From the NCBI RefSeq assembly GCF_022539665.2, contig NC_081334.1, positions 8,836,424 to 8,900,423 on the forward strand: a DNA stretch of 64,000 bases, in the 5' to 3' direction. The DNA is from Daphnia carinata (Eukaryota > Arthropoda > Branchiopoda > Diplostraca > Daphniidae). Positions 41,338 to 53,400 of this stretch are shown in pieces. Within the stretch, counting starts at the first letter, position 1; each line of letters starts with the position of its first letter. The position numbers and the translations under genes are program-made. Below the pieces are notes generated by a model. The model saw nothing but the letters and a program-made list of their open reading frames with translations, ran no database searches and was not told the origin of the DNA.

Positions 41338-44300
41338 CTACTGCGAGGTTCCACTAGACACTTCTGCCAGTGGTGTCTCGGGATTCGATTGTCCCTTAAA
41401 CCTCTTCACCGCTCTTTTCACTGTCGCCCAGATCCTGACGATCGTGCGCAGTGAACTATAGTTTTCATACCTTTCTTTTTCCTTTGGTATCGACACACTG
41501 CATTGTGTTATTTCTTTGGCTCGTTCCTCTTTTCTGATTTCTGCCGTACAATCCAGCTCCACTTGTGCTGGATTCTTCGGCCAATTCTCTTTTTTGTTCA
41601 GCCATTTCGGGCCAACCCACCAATCACTTTTTTGGTTCAGCTGGCTCACTGAAGCCCCTCTCGATGCTATATCTGCCGGGTTTTGTACTCCCGGGCAGTG
41701 CCTTATCGATTCTATGTCGATTTTTTCTCTTATCTCTGTCACTCGGTTGTGAACGAACTGTTTCCAACGGCCCGACTCGCCTTTCATCCACCAGTAGGCT
41801 ATCGCCGAATCTGTCCACAGTGTTTTCTCGAACGATCGTCCAAGAGACCTTTCAATGTATTCCCCCAGCCTGACTGCCAGCAAATTGCTGAGCAGCTCCA
41901 ACCTGGGGGTTGATACTGATTTTTTGGGGTTCGGTGCTATCCGGGTTTTGCTGCATAACAGCTTTGTCTCTTCTCCTGTCTCTAAATATGGGGCTACACT
42001 ATACGCGTCGTCACTCGCGTCACAAAACAAGTGTAACCTCGGTGAACGGATCTCTCCAGTCCACCGTCCCAGCTTAGTGTTCGTAAGCTCCGAAAAACTT
42101 TTAATGAATGTCTCCCAGTGTGGCATTATGCTTGCTGACACTGGTTCATCCCAGCCTGTCTTGTCTATCCAGACCTCTTGCATAATGATCTTCGCTACTA
42201 CCGTTACCGGTGATATTAACCCCATCGGGTCGAAGACTTTTAGCGCCAGGCTGAACAGCTTCCTCTTCGTCGGCCTTTTATTCAACTCCTCGGCCTCTTC
42301 TACTATTTTCTCGGGTCTAAATCTAAATGAGTCCGTCTCCGGATCCCAAGTGACCCCTAATGCTTTTACGGTCTTTTCCGTATTGTCTCCCATCGTTTTC
42401 TCGTTGTTCTGGAACTGCAACGTCTGTAGCCGTTCTCTCAGTTCCTTGCTATTTGTCGTCCATTTTTTAAGCTCCATTTTAGCTGAGCTGAACAGTCTCT
42501 GCGCCTGCGTTATCAGGTCAATTGCTTGGGGAATGCTGCTGACTCCCCCCAACCAATCGTCCACATATAACTGTGAGCCCAGTTGTTCTACCAACTCCGG
42601 GTGGTCTTCTTTATGCTCATCCAGGCATTTCAGAATGACTGCCCTTAGAATAAACGGGCTACTCGAGAGCCCAAATGGTACCCTCTTCCACCTGTATTCT
42701 ATCCATTCCGAGTTGTCTTCTCTCGGGTCTTTTATCCATAAGAACCGGACTATCTGTCCGTGCTCTTCCTGTATTCCTATCTGAAGGAATGCCTGCGTGA
42801 TGTCCGCCATCCACGCTATCTTGTTTTGCCTGAACCTGAGCAGCACTGACAACAGTTCTGGATTCAAGTTTGGCCCGGTCTCCAACAGGTCGTTTAAGCT
42901 AGGCCTACTTTGTTGGTGGACCGAGCCATCAAACACCGGCCTGATTTTGGTCGTTGCTGCCTCCGTTTTTATCGCCGGGCTGTGCGGCAAATACGTACAG
43001 GCTCCCGTGTAGCTTTTGTCTGCTACCTCTATGTATCCCTTCTCCAGGTACTGCTGGAAAACTTCGTGGTAGGCCACTCTGTCCTCCCACTTCATTTTCT
43101 TCAGCAACCCTTTTAGCCTGATCGAGGCTATGTTCTTGTTAGACTCCATCGACCTTCTGTTGTTTTTGAACGGGAACAGAATCTCGTATCTGCCCGTTTG
43201 GTCTTTCTTTATAGTCTCCTGGTAGTTTTTCAGGAATCCCGGGTCCTCTAACTCTTGGGGCGTAACTCCCATGTGTTCCAAGGCCCAGAATTCCTTGAAG
43301 TCTACCATCGCTCTTTTCCCATCGGCCTGTGTAACTATGTTTGCCGATACTTCCTTCTGATTTCCTGCTGAGGGTGCTCCAAAAATAATCCACCCCAGCT
43401 TACTGGCACATGCCACTGAGTCGTCTGGACCCTTTCTCGTTTGGTGTTTTAGAATTTGCCAATAATAGTCGCATGCTATTATCATGTCAAACTCTATCTT
43501 GTTATCGGGCTTGAAATGCCTTTCATCCGCGATCTTCTCCCCCTTTTCCGTCAAAATTTCCACCAGTTTTGACCGGACTTTAGGGGTTGCTTTTGCCACG
43601 TATTTTATCGCCGTAGCTTTGATTTTTATCTTCCCCTGCTTCTCGGGGATCATCCATATGCTATATGTCTTTAGCACCGTGCTTTCAACTTGGTCTGAAC
43701 CAAACGTATTCAGCTTTACTTCTCCTTCTTCTTCTTCATCTGCCTTTAATCTTCTGATTAGACTCTGTCGGATGAACGTTTTCTCGCTCCCCGAGTCTAT
43801 CAGTCCCAGCACTTTTATTCTCCTGTTACTCTTCCCTTGCAACACCGCCGTGAACGTGGGCAGTCCGATCGAGGTTGCTTGCGCACAATTCACGTTGGTG
43901 TCTACAGTCACCGATCTGTTTGGTCTTTTCGGGGACTGAGGTCTGACAGGCCCGTATTGTCTCTGTCTGGACAGACATAGCGCCGGGCTATGATCCATAC
44001 TCCCGCAGTTTCTGCAAGGGACTTTCGCTACGCAATGCTCCGTTCTATGCGGTCTGCCGAGGCATTTCAAGCAACGGTTCTCTCGTTCGCATAGCGTCCG
44101 TCTGAACTGCGGGGTATTCACCATACATCTATGGTGTATATGATTCTGCTGACAGAAACAACAGGGTGTCATTCTTCCTCCCCTTTCTTGAGGTTCCCTT
44201 CTGGGGCTTTGTGGCTGATTTACCGGACCTTCCTCCATTTCTCTGAGCCGTATCTCTCGATCAAGCTCCTTGAGAATGGCTTCTAATGTTGGTTGATCCT

Positions 44301-44517
44301 CGTCAAACCACTTGTCTCTCCACCATCGCGAAGTTAGAGCTTTCGGCAGCGCCTTTAGCACATCACCCGCGATGTATTCTCCATAGCCACCCATGTCTAC
44401 TTCAAGACTCGTTAAGGCTACTCTGGTGTTTGTTAGCCCATCGTAGATTCTCCTCAATTGATCGATTGTGGCCGAATCTCCTAGCCGTATTGCTACGAGG
44501 CTCTTCAATTCGTTCAC
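41338..44517 (-). pseudogene. pol: BEL-2 Gag C-terminus, protease, reverse transcriptase and RNase H
   Basis: This is a long frame of 1059 codons without stops. It begins in Gag (VNELKSLVAIRLGDSATIDQ), with three Cys-rich knuckles (CCFCQQNHIHHRC, CLKCLGRPHRTEHC, CRNCGSMDHSPALC). Next come a protease with D-S-G-S in LGLIDSGSEKTFIR, a BEL/Pao RT with YVDD in SQLYVDDWLGGV, and RNase H with LFCDASDDAYS and a WTDSAIAYWW block. The start overlaps the end of the preceding gag frame by four bases at an A-rich tract, and the end falls into a frame change before integrase. Most of the enzyme sequence looks intact; the element is disabled by indels and by the missing integrase end. Confidence 0.88.
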
Positions 44518-45110
44518 GTAGTGGGACTTTTGTTTTTCCGTGTCCCGAATCTTTTCTCCAGTTTCAGCATTGCTGCCTGGTATTGATTTTCATCAAAGTG
44601 TATGTTAGATATCAATTCTGCGGCCTTGCCTTTCAGGCTTATCCGCAGATATTGAAATTTTTCGGCTTCTGTTTGCCTTGGGTCGGCGTCATACGCCGTC
44701 CACATCGCTCTCCATCCTTTCCAGGCTGTGATCTCTCCGTTAAACGTCGGTAGAGGCAGCGCTGTTCTGATTACTGGCGATTGGGTTTCGCTCTTCTTGT
44801 ATTTCTCTCTTAATTTCTTTATTTTTTCTCTTAACTTGTCCTCCATCTCTCTATCTCCCGCCTTATCGGCAGCTGTAGACACTGCGGCAAGCTTTTCATT
44901 TATCGCCACTACGGCCAACCACCGAGCTTCGGCTTTATCTGTGTATTTCTGCCTGCTCTCTGCGTCTGCTTCCGCCAACGCTATGCTATCTTTCAGCTCT
45001 CTTTTTATTAGTGCCCGATCTTCTAATAGCTCTTCCGGTGTGCCTATCGGGAGACTCTGCCCTTGACGATGCCCGTAACGGCTCCGTCCTTCTTATCGGG
45101 CTCTCCTCTA
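44514..45110 (-). pseudogene. gag: BEL-2 gag, N-terminal part, frameshifted
   Basis: The frame is open from about 45100 (RSRYGHRQGQSLPIGTPEEL) through LIKRELKDSIALAEADAESR to RFGTRKNKSPTT* at 44514; the first possible start in the frame is a TTG at 44978. It includes LPTFNGEITAWKGWRAMW and SLKGKAAELISNIHF, typical of BEL/Pao Gag capsid regions. At 44530 a run CGGAAAAACAAAAG is one base short of continuing into the next frame, so a single-base loss in the A run explains the break. Confidence 0.75.
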
Positions 45111-45127
45111 GGTCCGGCAGGCTGTCT

Positions 45128-45340
45128 TCAATCGTCTTTTATTTTTATTCCCGTGTCTGTTATAAATTTTTCTATCGTTTTCTCTGCGACCTCTATCCTC
45201 TTATGCAACATCGAGTGATAGGGGTCGCCTGTCTTGTATATTTTTTCTAGTTTCTCTTCGATCATCGACAGTCTTTCGTCAATGCTCGGCTCGTCTTGGT
45301 CTGTGACCGCATGTCTTCTTCTCCTTGTCGGGACTGACAA
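45128..45340 (-). CDS. Short frame at the start of BEL-2 gag, coiled-coil-like
   Basis: There are 70 codons from a TTG, with the first ATG at about 45292-45260 (MIEEKLEKIY). The product is charged and helical and ends KIKDD*. It is probably the N-terminus of gag in another frame, since the next frame follows within about 20 bases. Confidence 0.35.
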   Translation of the reverse strand: MSVPTRRRRHAVTDQDEPSIDERLSMIEEKLEKIYKTGDPYHSMLHKRIEVAEKTIEKFITDTGIKIKDD

Positions 45341-45438
45341 TTTATTATATGTTTTTTTTTTTAGTGATAACAGAGATTTTTTTTTTTATATTTTTATTTT
45401 TCTGATAACAGGTTTCAACAATTACAAACAACAATATA

Positions 45439-46207
45439 TTAACAAAGCACTGGAGACTTTAAAATTTCGTCCTCCGAGGAGGATGCAATTCCTGTTCTCG
45501 CAAGTCGCTTCGATAGTTGTTTGCTCAACCGTTCTTCGGGTGAAGATCTTTTCCAGCTTCTTGGCGTGCCTGTAGCGGATCTCGCTTTTCTTGCCGGGGC
45601 CGGTTCCTCGGAAGTTCCAGCGGCCGGATCTTCGCTCCCTTGACCTAACACCGTGGGGGTCGGTGCCGGGGCTGGTAGTTGAAGTGTGGCGGGCGGCAGC
45701 TTCTTGACACCGCGTGCCCTCTCCAAAACCTGCTCCCTTCTTTGTAATTCCTCTTTGTCCCGCCTTAACTTGCTTGTCTCCAGTAGGTATTTCGCGTGCT
45801 CCTCTGCTCTTTCTGCTGCCTTTTGTGCCGCTGCTATTACAGAGGAGTGCGACTCTTGAACTTTGGTGAGCGCAGCTAGCTGTGCCCTTTCTTGCTCACT
45901 TAGAAACTGGGCAGGCGATTCTAAGGTGGGTGTTGCCGGCCGAACGTATGGGTTTGGCCGTCTCTTTTTCTCCACTAGCCTTTTGGGGCGTTGTTCCAGG
46001 AAGGGCTCTGGAATCCTGAGTCTCCTGAAGACACCTTTCGGGATCGTAAGCTCCAGCTCTTCAGGTCGCTCCAGAGCTCGTATGGTCTGGCCTCTGAGTC
46101 TAAGAGGTACTGGAACTTGGCAAACACCGCCTTCTGGTGCTGGTGGAATATGCTGTCCGACACTGTTTGGATGTACGGATATTTTAATTTTTAGTTCGAA
46201 AGACCAA
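45439..46207 (-). CDS. Open frame between the BEL-2 primer site and gag, unknown function
   Basis: The frame is open for 256 codons inside the internal region and continues without a stop back through the LTR to a TTG at 46668 (409 codons in all). It contains no ATG. Internal features are a Pro/Arg-rich start, VFRRLRIPEPFLEQRPKRL, an Ala/Glu-rich helix (AAAQKAAERAEEHAKYLLE), a Pro/Ala linker and a basic tail (SKQLSKRLARTG). The corresponding LTR part is also open in the other LTR (39695-40162). Without an ATG, expression would need a non-ATG start or splicing. Gypsy-A also has a frame ahead of gag, but the sequences are unrelated. Confidence 0.4.
46193..46206 (-). promoter_or_regulatory. Primer-binding site of BEL-2
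   Basis: The minus strand reads TTGGTCTTTCGAACT directly after the LTR. It differs by one base from the equivalent stretch in BEL-1 (TGGTCCTTCGAACT), so both elements probably use the same tRNA primer. Confidence 0.55.
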
Positions 46208-47082
46208 TTTGAGATTTGCCCCTCTGCTGGGCCCCTCAATGCCGGAGTCTGCCGGCTCAGCGTAAAGTAGTGGCTGAGACTTGTCAGTCTCAGGGTAATA
46301 GCCGCGTTACGTCCAGGCAGGCCGCCGATGGGGGTGCCGGTCGGCAGGGGTTGGACGGGCTTAATCTCAAATAAGATGCCGAGCGCGAAACGTAGCCTTG
46401 GAAAGCCGGGCCACTTGGGGCGGCCGAATATGACGGACACGAATAACAACGCTGAATTACTTGTGATTCTTGGCGTAGAATGCCCCCGGGTTGATGGTCC
46501 AGCTGAAGCGACTGCGAGACAGGATTTCACGGGACCGGGCAAATCCTTAAGCGGCTTCGTTGGAGTCGTCGAGAAAAGAGACGGCCAAACGGAACTGGCT
46601 GACGGGCGGTGAGTGGGTGATCCACGGCCGGGCAGAAGTAGACGGCCGAGCGCAGCAAGCAGGAACAAATGATAGTAAGAGAATACTTGAGGGTAGTTAC
46701 CAGGCTGAATGAAGAGACCACTCCGAGGGCTTCGGTGAAACTCGTGTGTATTTACTCGGCCGAAAACCGGCCTTTATATACTCAACATTTACAAAACACC
46801 GTTGACTAATATACAATAGACATACATATGTTTAAACGCTGGAGTAGATGTCATCGTTGTTCCGTCACCCGTTTTAGCCGCAGGATCCTCCGCTTCTTCC
46901 AACCTCGAACACCCCTCCACCGACCCTCCGTCGGTTCCTCCATCGCCAACACCCTCCTAACTCTGGGCTAAAACAGGCTCCAGTCACGATGGTTTTTGGT
47001 GTTGACTTATGAGAGCGGTCGGTAAAGACCGCCTCACATAGCTGTAAAAGACGTCAAGTACTTTCAATAATATGCTATCGGC
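46208..47082 (-). repeat. 5' LTR of BEL-2 (875 bp)
   Basis: It is the partner of 39702-40576. On the minus strand a TATATAAAGG lies near 46785-46775, giving a plausible promoter. It is preceded on the minus strand by a pol tail and an AGGAGGTCGGAAG purine-rich piece, that is, by sequence that normally precedes a 3' LTR. Confidence 0.85.
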
Positions 47083-47488
47083 TTCCGACCTCCTATGTCA
47101 AGGATTCGCCGAGAAAATTTTCTAACTCCCGTTTACATTCCGTCTTCTACCGTCTACCGGTCTGTCACTTTCATTGGCCGGGAACTTTCTGGTTAGTTCC
47201 CGCCTAGCGTTGGACTTACCCCGGCTACCGACTCTTCGGTGCCGAGTGCCCGGGCTTCTGTTGCCCTCCCGTCTATCCCTCTGCCGTCCCTTCGGATTGC
47301 TCCAGACGTCGGAATTTCCGACACCCCCCCCGTTGGAGCCTCGTCCAACTCAGAGTCTGAGCTGTCCGTTACATCTCCGTCTTGAAACGGCAGAGTTTTT
47401 TTATGATCATCGTCTATCGTCCCTGCTTCTAGCTCTAGCGGGTATAGACATTTAATGTCCCTGTATATTAGCTTTGATCCTTTGCCTT
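47083..47488 (-). pseudogene. pol: C-terminal tail of a BEL/Pao pol, upstream of the BEL-2 5' LTR
   Basis: From 47487 the minus strand is open for about 90 codons: KLIYRDIKCLYPLELEAG, then an acidic DGDVTDSSDSELDEAP and a Gly/Arg-rich end, stopping at TAA near 47216. The LYPLE motif is characteristic of the last residues of BEL/Pao integrase polyproteins. About 130 non-coding bases with a purine-rich AGGAGGTCGG then lead into the LTR. It is cut at its 5' side by satellite. Confidence 0.6.
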
Positions 47489-50400
47489 ATCAAATATACG
47501 TGTATTCAATTTGAATATAGTGTGATACAGTGAGTTTCAATATCTACATTCAAACTGCATCAAATTTACGTGTATTCAATGTGAATATAGTGTTATAGAA
47601 TCAGTTTCATGATCTACACTCAAACAGTATCAAATATACGTGCATTCAATGTGAATAAAGTGTGATACAGTGAGTTTCAATATCTACATTCAAACAGTAT
47701 CAGATATACGTGTATTCAATGTGAATATAGTGTGATACAGTGAGTTTCAATATCTACATTCAAACAGCATCAAATATACGTTTATTCAATGTGAATATAG
47801 TGTTATAGAAGCAGTTTCATGATCTACATTCAAACATTATCAAATATACGTTTATTCAATGTGAATATAGTGTGATACAGTGAGTTTCAATATCTACATT
47901 CAAACAGCATCAAATATACGTGTATTCAATGTGAATTTAGTGTGATACAGTGAGTTTCAATATCTACATGCAAACGGCATCAAATATACGTGTATTCAAT
48001 GTGAAAATAGTGCGATACAGTCAGTTTCAATATCTACATTCAAACAGCATCAAATATACGGTTATTAAATGTGAATATAGTGTTATAGAATCAGTTTCAT
48101 GATCTACATTCAAACAGTATCAAATTTACGTGTATTCAATGTGAATATAGTATAATAGCATCAGTTTCATGATTTACATTCAAACATTATCAAATATACG
48201 TGTTTTCAATGTGAATATAGTGTGATACAGTGAGTTTCAATATCTACATTCAAACAGCATCAAATATACGTGTATTCAATGTGAAAATAGTGCGATACAG
48301 TCAGTTTCAATATCTACATTCAAACAGCATCAAATATACGGTTAATAAATGTGAATATAGTGTAATAGCATCAGTTTCATGATCTACATTCAAACAGTAT
48401 CAAATATACGTTTATTCAATGTGAATATAGTGTTATAGAAGCAGTTTCATGATCTACATTCAAACAGTATCAAATATACGTGTATTCAATGCGAATATAG
48501 TGTGATTCAGTGAGTTTCAATATCTACATTCAAACAGCATCAAATATACGTGTATTCAATGTGAATATAGTGTTATAGAATCAGTTTCATGATCTACATT
48601 CAAACAGTATCAAATATACGTGTATTCAATGTGAATATAGTGTGATACAGTGAGTTTCAATATCTACATTCAAACAGCATCAAATATACGTGTATTCAAT
48701 GTGAATATAGTTTTATAGAAGCAGTTTCATGATCTACATTCAAACCGTATCAAATATACGTGTATTCAATGTGAATATAGTGTGGTACAGTGAGTTTCAA
48801 TATCTACATTCAAACAGCATCAAATATACGTGTATTCAATGTGAATATAGTGTGATACAGTCAGTTTCAATATCTACATTCAAACAGCATCAAATATACG
48901 GTTATTAAATGTGAATATAGTGTTATAGAATCAGTTTCATGATCTACATTCAAACAGTATCAAATTTACGTGTATTCAATGTGAATATAGTGTTATAGAA
49001 TCAGTTTCATGATCTACATTCAAACAGTATCAAATATACGTGTAATTTGAATATAGTGTGATACAGTGAGTTTCAATATCTACATTCAAACAGCATCAAA
49101 TTTACGTGTATTCAATGTGAATATAGTATAATAGCATCAGTTTCATGATCTACATTCAAACAGTATCAAATATACGTGTATTCAATGTGAATATAGTGTG
49201 ATACAGTGAGTTTCAATATCTACATTCAAACAGCATCAAATATACGTGTATTCAATGTGAATATAGTGTGATACAGTCAGTTTCAATATCTACATTCAAA
49301 CAGCATCAAATATACGTGTATTAAATGTGAATATAGTGTTATAGAATCAGTTTCAATGATCTACATTCAAACAGCATCAAATATACTTGTATTCAATGTG
49401 AATATAGTGTGATACAGTGAGTTTCAATATCTACGATCAAACAGCATCAAATATACGTGTATTCAATGTGAATATAGTGTGATACAGTGAGTTTCAATAT
49501 CTACATTCAAACAGCATCAAATATACGTGTATTCAATGTGAATATAGTGTGATACAGTGAGTTTCAATATCTACATTCAAACAGCATCAAATATACGTGT
49601 ATTCAATGTGAATATAGTGTGATACAGTGAGTTTCAATATCTACATTCAAACAGCATCAAATATACGTGTATTCAATGTGAATATAGTGTTATAGAATCA
49701 GTTTCAATATCTACATTCAAACAGTATCAAATATACGTGTATTCAATGTGAATATAGTATAATACATCAGTTTCAATATCTACATTCAAACAGCATCAAA
49801 TATACGTGTATTCAATGTGAATATAGTGTTATACAGTCAGTTTCAATATCTACATTCAAACAGCATCAAATATACGTGTATTCAATGTGAATATAGTGTG
49901 ATACAATCAGTTTCAATATCTACATTCAAACAGCATCAAATATACGTGTATTCAATGTGAATATAGTGTAATACATCAGTTTCAATATCTACATTCAAAC
50001 AGCATCAAATATACGTGTATTCAATGTGAATATAGTGTTATAGAATCAGTTTCAATATCTACATTCAAACAGCATCAAATATACGTGTATTCAATGTGAA
50101 TATAGTGTGATACAGTGAGTTTCAATATCTACATTCAAACAGCATCAAATATACGTGTATTCAATGTGAATATAGTGTGATACAGTGAGTTTCAATATCT
50201 ACATTCAAACAGCATCAAATATACGTGTATTCAATGTGAATATAGTGTGATACAATCAGTTTCAATATCTACATTCAAACAGCATCAAATATACGTGTAT
50301 TCAATGTGAATATAGTGTTATAGAATCAGTTTCAATATCTACATTCAAACAGCATCAAATATACGTGTATTCAATGTGAATATAGTGTGATACAGTGAGT

Positions 50401-53400
50401 TTCAATATCTACATTCAAACAGCATCAAATATACGTGTATTCAATGTGAATATAGTGTGATACAGTCAGTTTCAATATCTACATTCAAACAGCATCAAAT
50501 ATACGGTTAATAAATGTGAATATAGTGTTATAGAATCATTTTCAATATCTACATTCAAACAGCATCAAATATACGTGTATTCAATGTGAATATAGTGTAA
50601 TAGAATCAGTTTCAATATCTACATTCAAACAGCATCAAATATACGTGTATTCAATGTGAATATAGTGTGATACAGTGAGTTTCAATATCTACATTCAAAC
50701 AGCATCAAATACGCGTGTATTCAATGTGAATATAGTGTATAGAAACGGTTTATGATCTACATTCAAACAGCATCAAATATACGTGTATTCAATGTGAATA
50801 TAGTGTGATACAGTGAGTTTCAATATCTACATTCAAACAGCATCAAATATACGTGTATTCAATGTGAATATAGTGTGATACAGTCAGTTTCAATATCTAC
50901 ATTCAAACAGCATCAAATATACGTGTATTCAATGTGAATATAGTGTTATAGAATCAGTTTCATATCTACATTCAAACAGCATCAAATATACGTGTATTCA
51001 ATGTGAATATAAAGTGATACAGTGAGTTTTTATATCTACATTCAAACAGCATCAAATATACGTGTATTCAATGTGAATATAGTGTGATACAGTGAGTTTC
51101 AATATCTACATTCAAACAGCATCAAATATACGTGTATTCAATGTGAATATAGTGTGATAGTGAGTTTCAATATCTACATTCAAACAGCATCAAATATACG
51201 TGTATTCAATGTGAATATAGTGTAATACAGTGAGTTTCAATATCTACATTCAAACAGCATCAAATATACGTGTATTCAATGTGAATATAGTGTTATAGAA
51301 TTAGTTTCAATATCTACATTCAAACAGCATCAAATATACGTGTATTCAATGTGAATATAGTGTGATACAGTCAGTTTCAATATCTACATTCAAAAAGCAT
51401 CAAATATGAGTGTATTCTATGTGAATATAGTGTTATAGAATCAGTTTCATGATCTACATTCAAACAGTATCAAATATACGTGTATTCAATGTGAATATAG
51501 TGTGATACAGTGAGTTTCAATATCTACATTCAAACAGCATCAAATATACGTGTATTCAATGTGAATATAGTAATAGCATCAGTTTCATGATCTACATTCA
51601 AACAGCATCAAATATACGTGTATTCAATGTGAATATAGTGTGATACAGTGAGTTTCAATATCTACATTCAAACAGCATCAAATATACGTGTATTCAATGT
51701 GAATATAGTGTGATACAGTCAGTTTCAATATCTACATTCAAACAGCATCAAATATACGTGTATTCAATGTGAATATAGTGTTATAGAATCAGTTTCATGA
51801 TCTACATTCAAACAGCATCAAATATACGTGTATTCAATGTGAATATAGTGTGATACAGTGAGTTTCAATATCTACATTCAAACAGCATCAAATATACGTG
51901 TATTCAATGTGAATATAGTGTGATAGAGTGAGTTTCAATATCTACATTCAAACAGCATCAAATATACGTGTATTCAATGTGAATATAGTGTGATGCAGTG
52001 AGTTTCAATATCTACATTCAAACAGCATCAAATATACGTGTATTCAATGTGAATATAGTGTTATAGAGTGAGTTTCAATATCTACATTCAAACAGCATCA
52101 AATATACGTGTATTCAATGTGAATATAGTGTTATACATCAGTTTCAATATCTACATTCAAACAGCATCAAATATACGTGTATTCAATGTGAATATAGTGT
52201 TATAGAATCAGTTTCAATATCTACATTCAAACAGCATCAAATATACGTGTATTCAATGTGAATATAGTGTTATACAGTGAGTTTCAATATCTACATTCAA
52301 ACAGCATCAAATATACGTGTATTCAATGTGAATATAGTGTTATAGAGTGAGTTTCAATATCTACATTCAAACAGCATCAAATATACGTGTATTCAATGTG
52401 AATATAGTGTGATAGAATCAGTTTCAATATCTACATTCAAACAGCATCAAATATACGTGTATTCAATGTGAATATAGTGTTATAGAATCAGTTTCAATAT
52501 CTACATTCAAACAGCATCAAATATACGTGTATTCAATGTGAATATAGTGTGATACAGTGAGTTTCAATATCTACATTCAAACAGCATCAAATATACGTGT
52601 ATTCAATGTGAATATAGTGTGATACAGTGAGTTTCAATATCTACATTCAAACAGCATCAAATATACGTGTATTCAATGTGAATATAGTGTTATAGAATCA
52701 GTTTCAATATCTACATTCAAACAGCATCAAATATACGTGTATTCAATGTGAATATAGTGTTATAGAATCAGTTTCAATATCTACATTCAAACAGCATCAA
52801 ATATACGTGTATTCAATGTGAATATAGTGTTATAGAATCAGTTTCAATATCTACATTCAAACAGCATCAAATATACGTGTATTCAATGTGAATATAGTGT
52901 GATACAGTGAGTTTCAATATCTACATTCAAACAGCATCAAATATACGTGTATTCAATGTGAATATAGTGTTATAGAATCAGTTTCAATATCTACATTCAA
53001 ACAGCATCAAATATACGTGTATTCAATGTGAATATAGTGTGATACAGTGAGTTTCAATATCTACATTCAAACAGCATCAAATATACGTGTATTCAATGTG
53101 AATATAGTGTTATACATCAGTTTCAATATCTACATTCAAACAGCATCAAATATACGTGTATTCAATGTGAATATAGTGTGATACAATGAGTTTCAATATC
53201 TACATTCAAACAGCACCAAATAAACATGTATTCAATGTGAATATAGTGTGATACAGTCAGTTTCAATATCTACATTCAAACAGCATCAAATATACGTGTA
53301 TTCAATGTGAATATAGTGTTATAGAATCAGTTTCAATATCTACATTCAAACAGCATCAAATATACGTGTATTCAATGTGAATATAGTGTGATACAGTGAG

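Larger units (their letters stand above)
39702..47488 (-). mobile_element. BEL-2: rearranged, frameshifted BEL/Pao element on the minus strand
   Basis: Minus-strand order is: a pol C-terminal tail (47488-47216), a short non-coding piece, an LTR (47082-46208), primer site, an open frame ahead of gag, gag, protease, RT, RNase H, integrase cut inside its catalytic core (40580), and a second LTR (40576-39702). The tail of pol thus sits outside the 5' LTR, while the inner copy lacks it. No target duplication is found at the satellite junctions. The LTRs differ by a few percent, so it is older than gypsy-B. Confidence 0.8.

Noticed and set aside
41855-42784. Plus-strand frame of 309 codons
   Set aside because: It is antisense to the BEL-2 reverse transcriptase and RNase H, which are clearly the coding strand.
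47083-47488. Extension of the BEL-2 5' LTR to 47488 (about 1.28 kb)
   Set aside because: The segment encodes a BEL pol C-terminal tail and a purine-rich lead-in, so it is internal sequence; the repeat shared with the other LTR stops at 47082.
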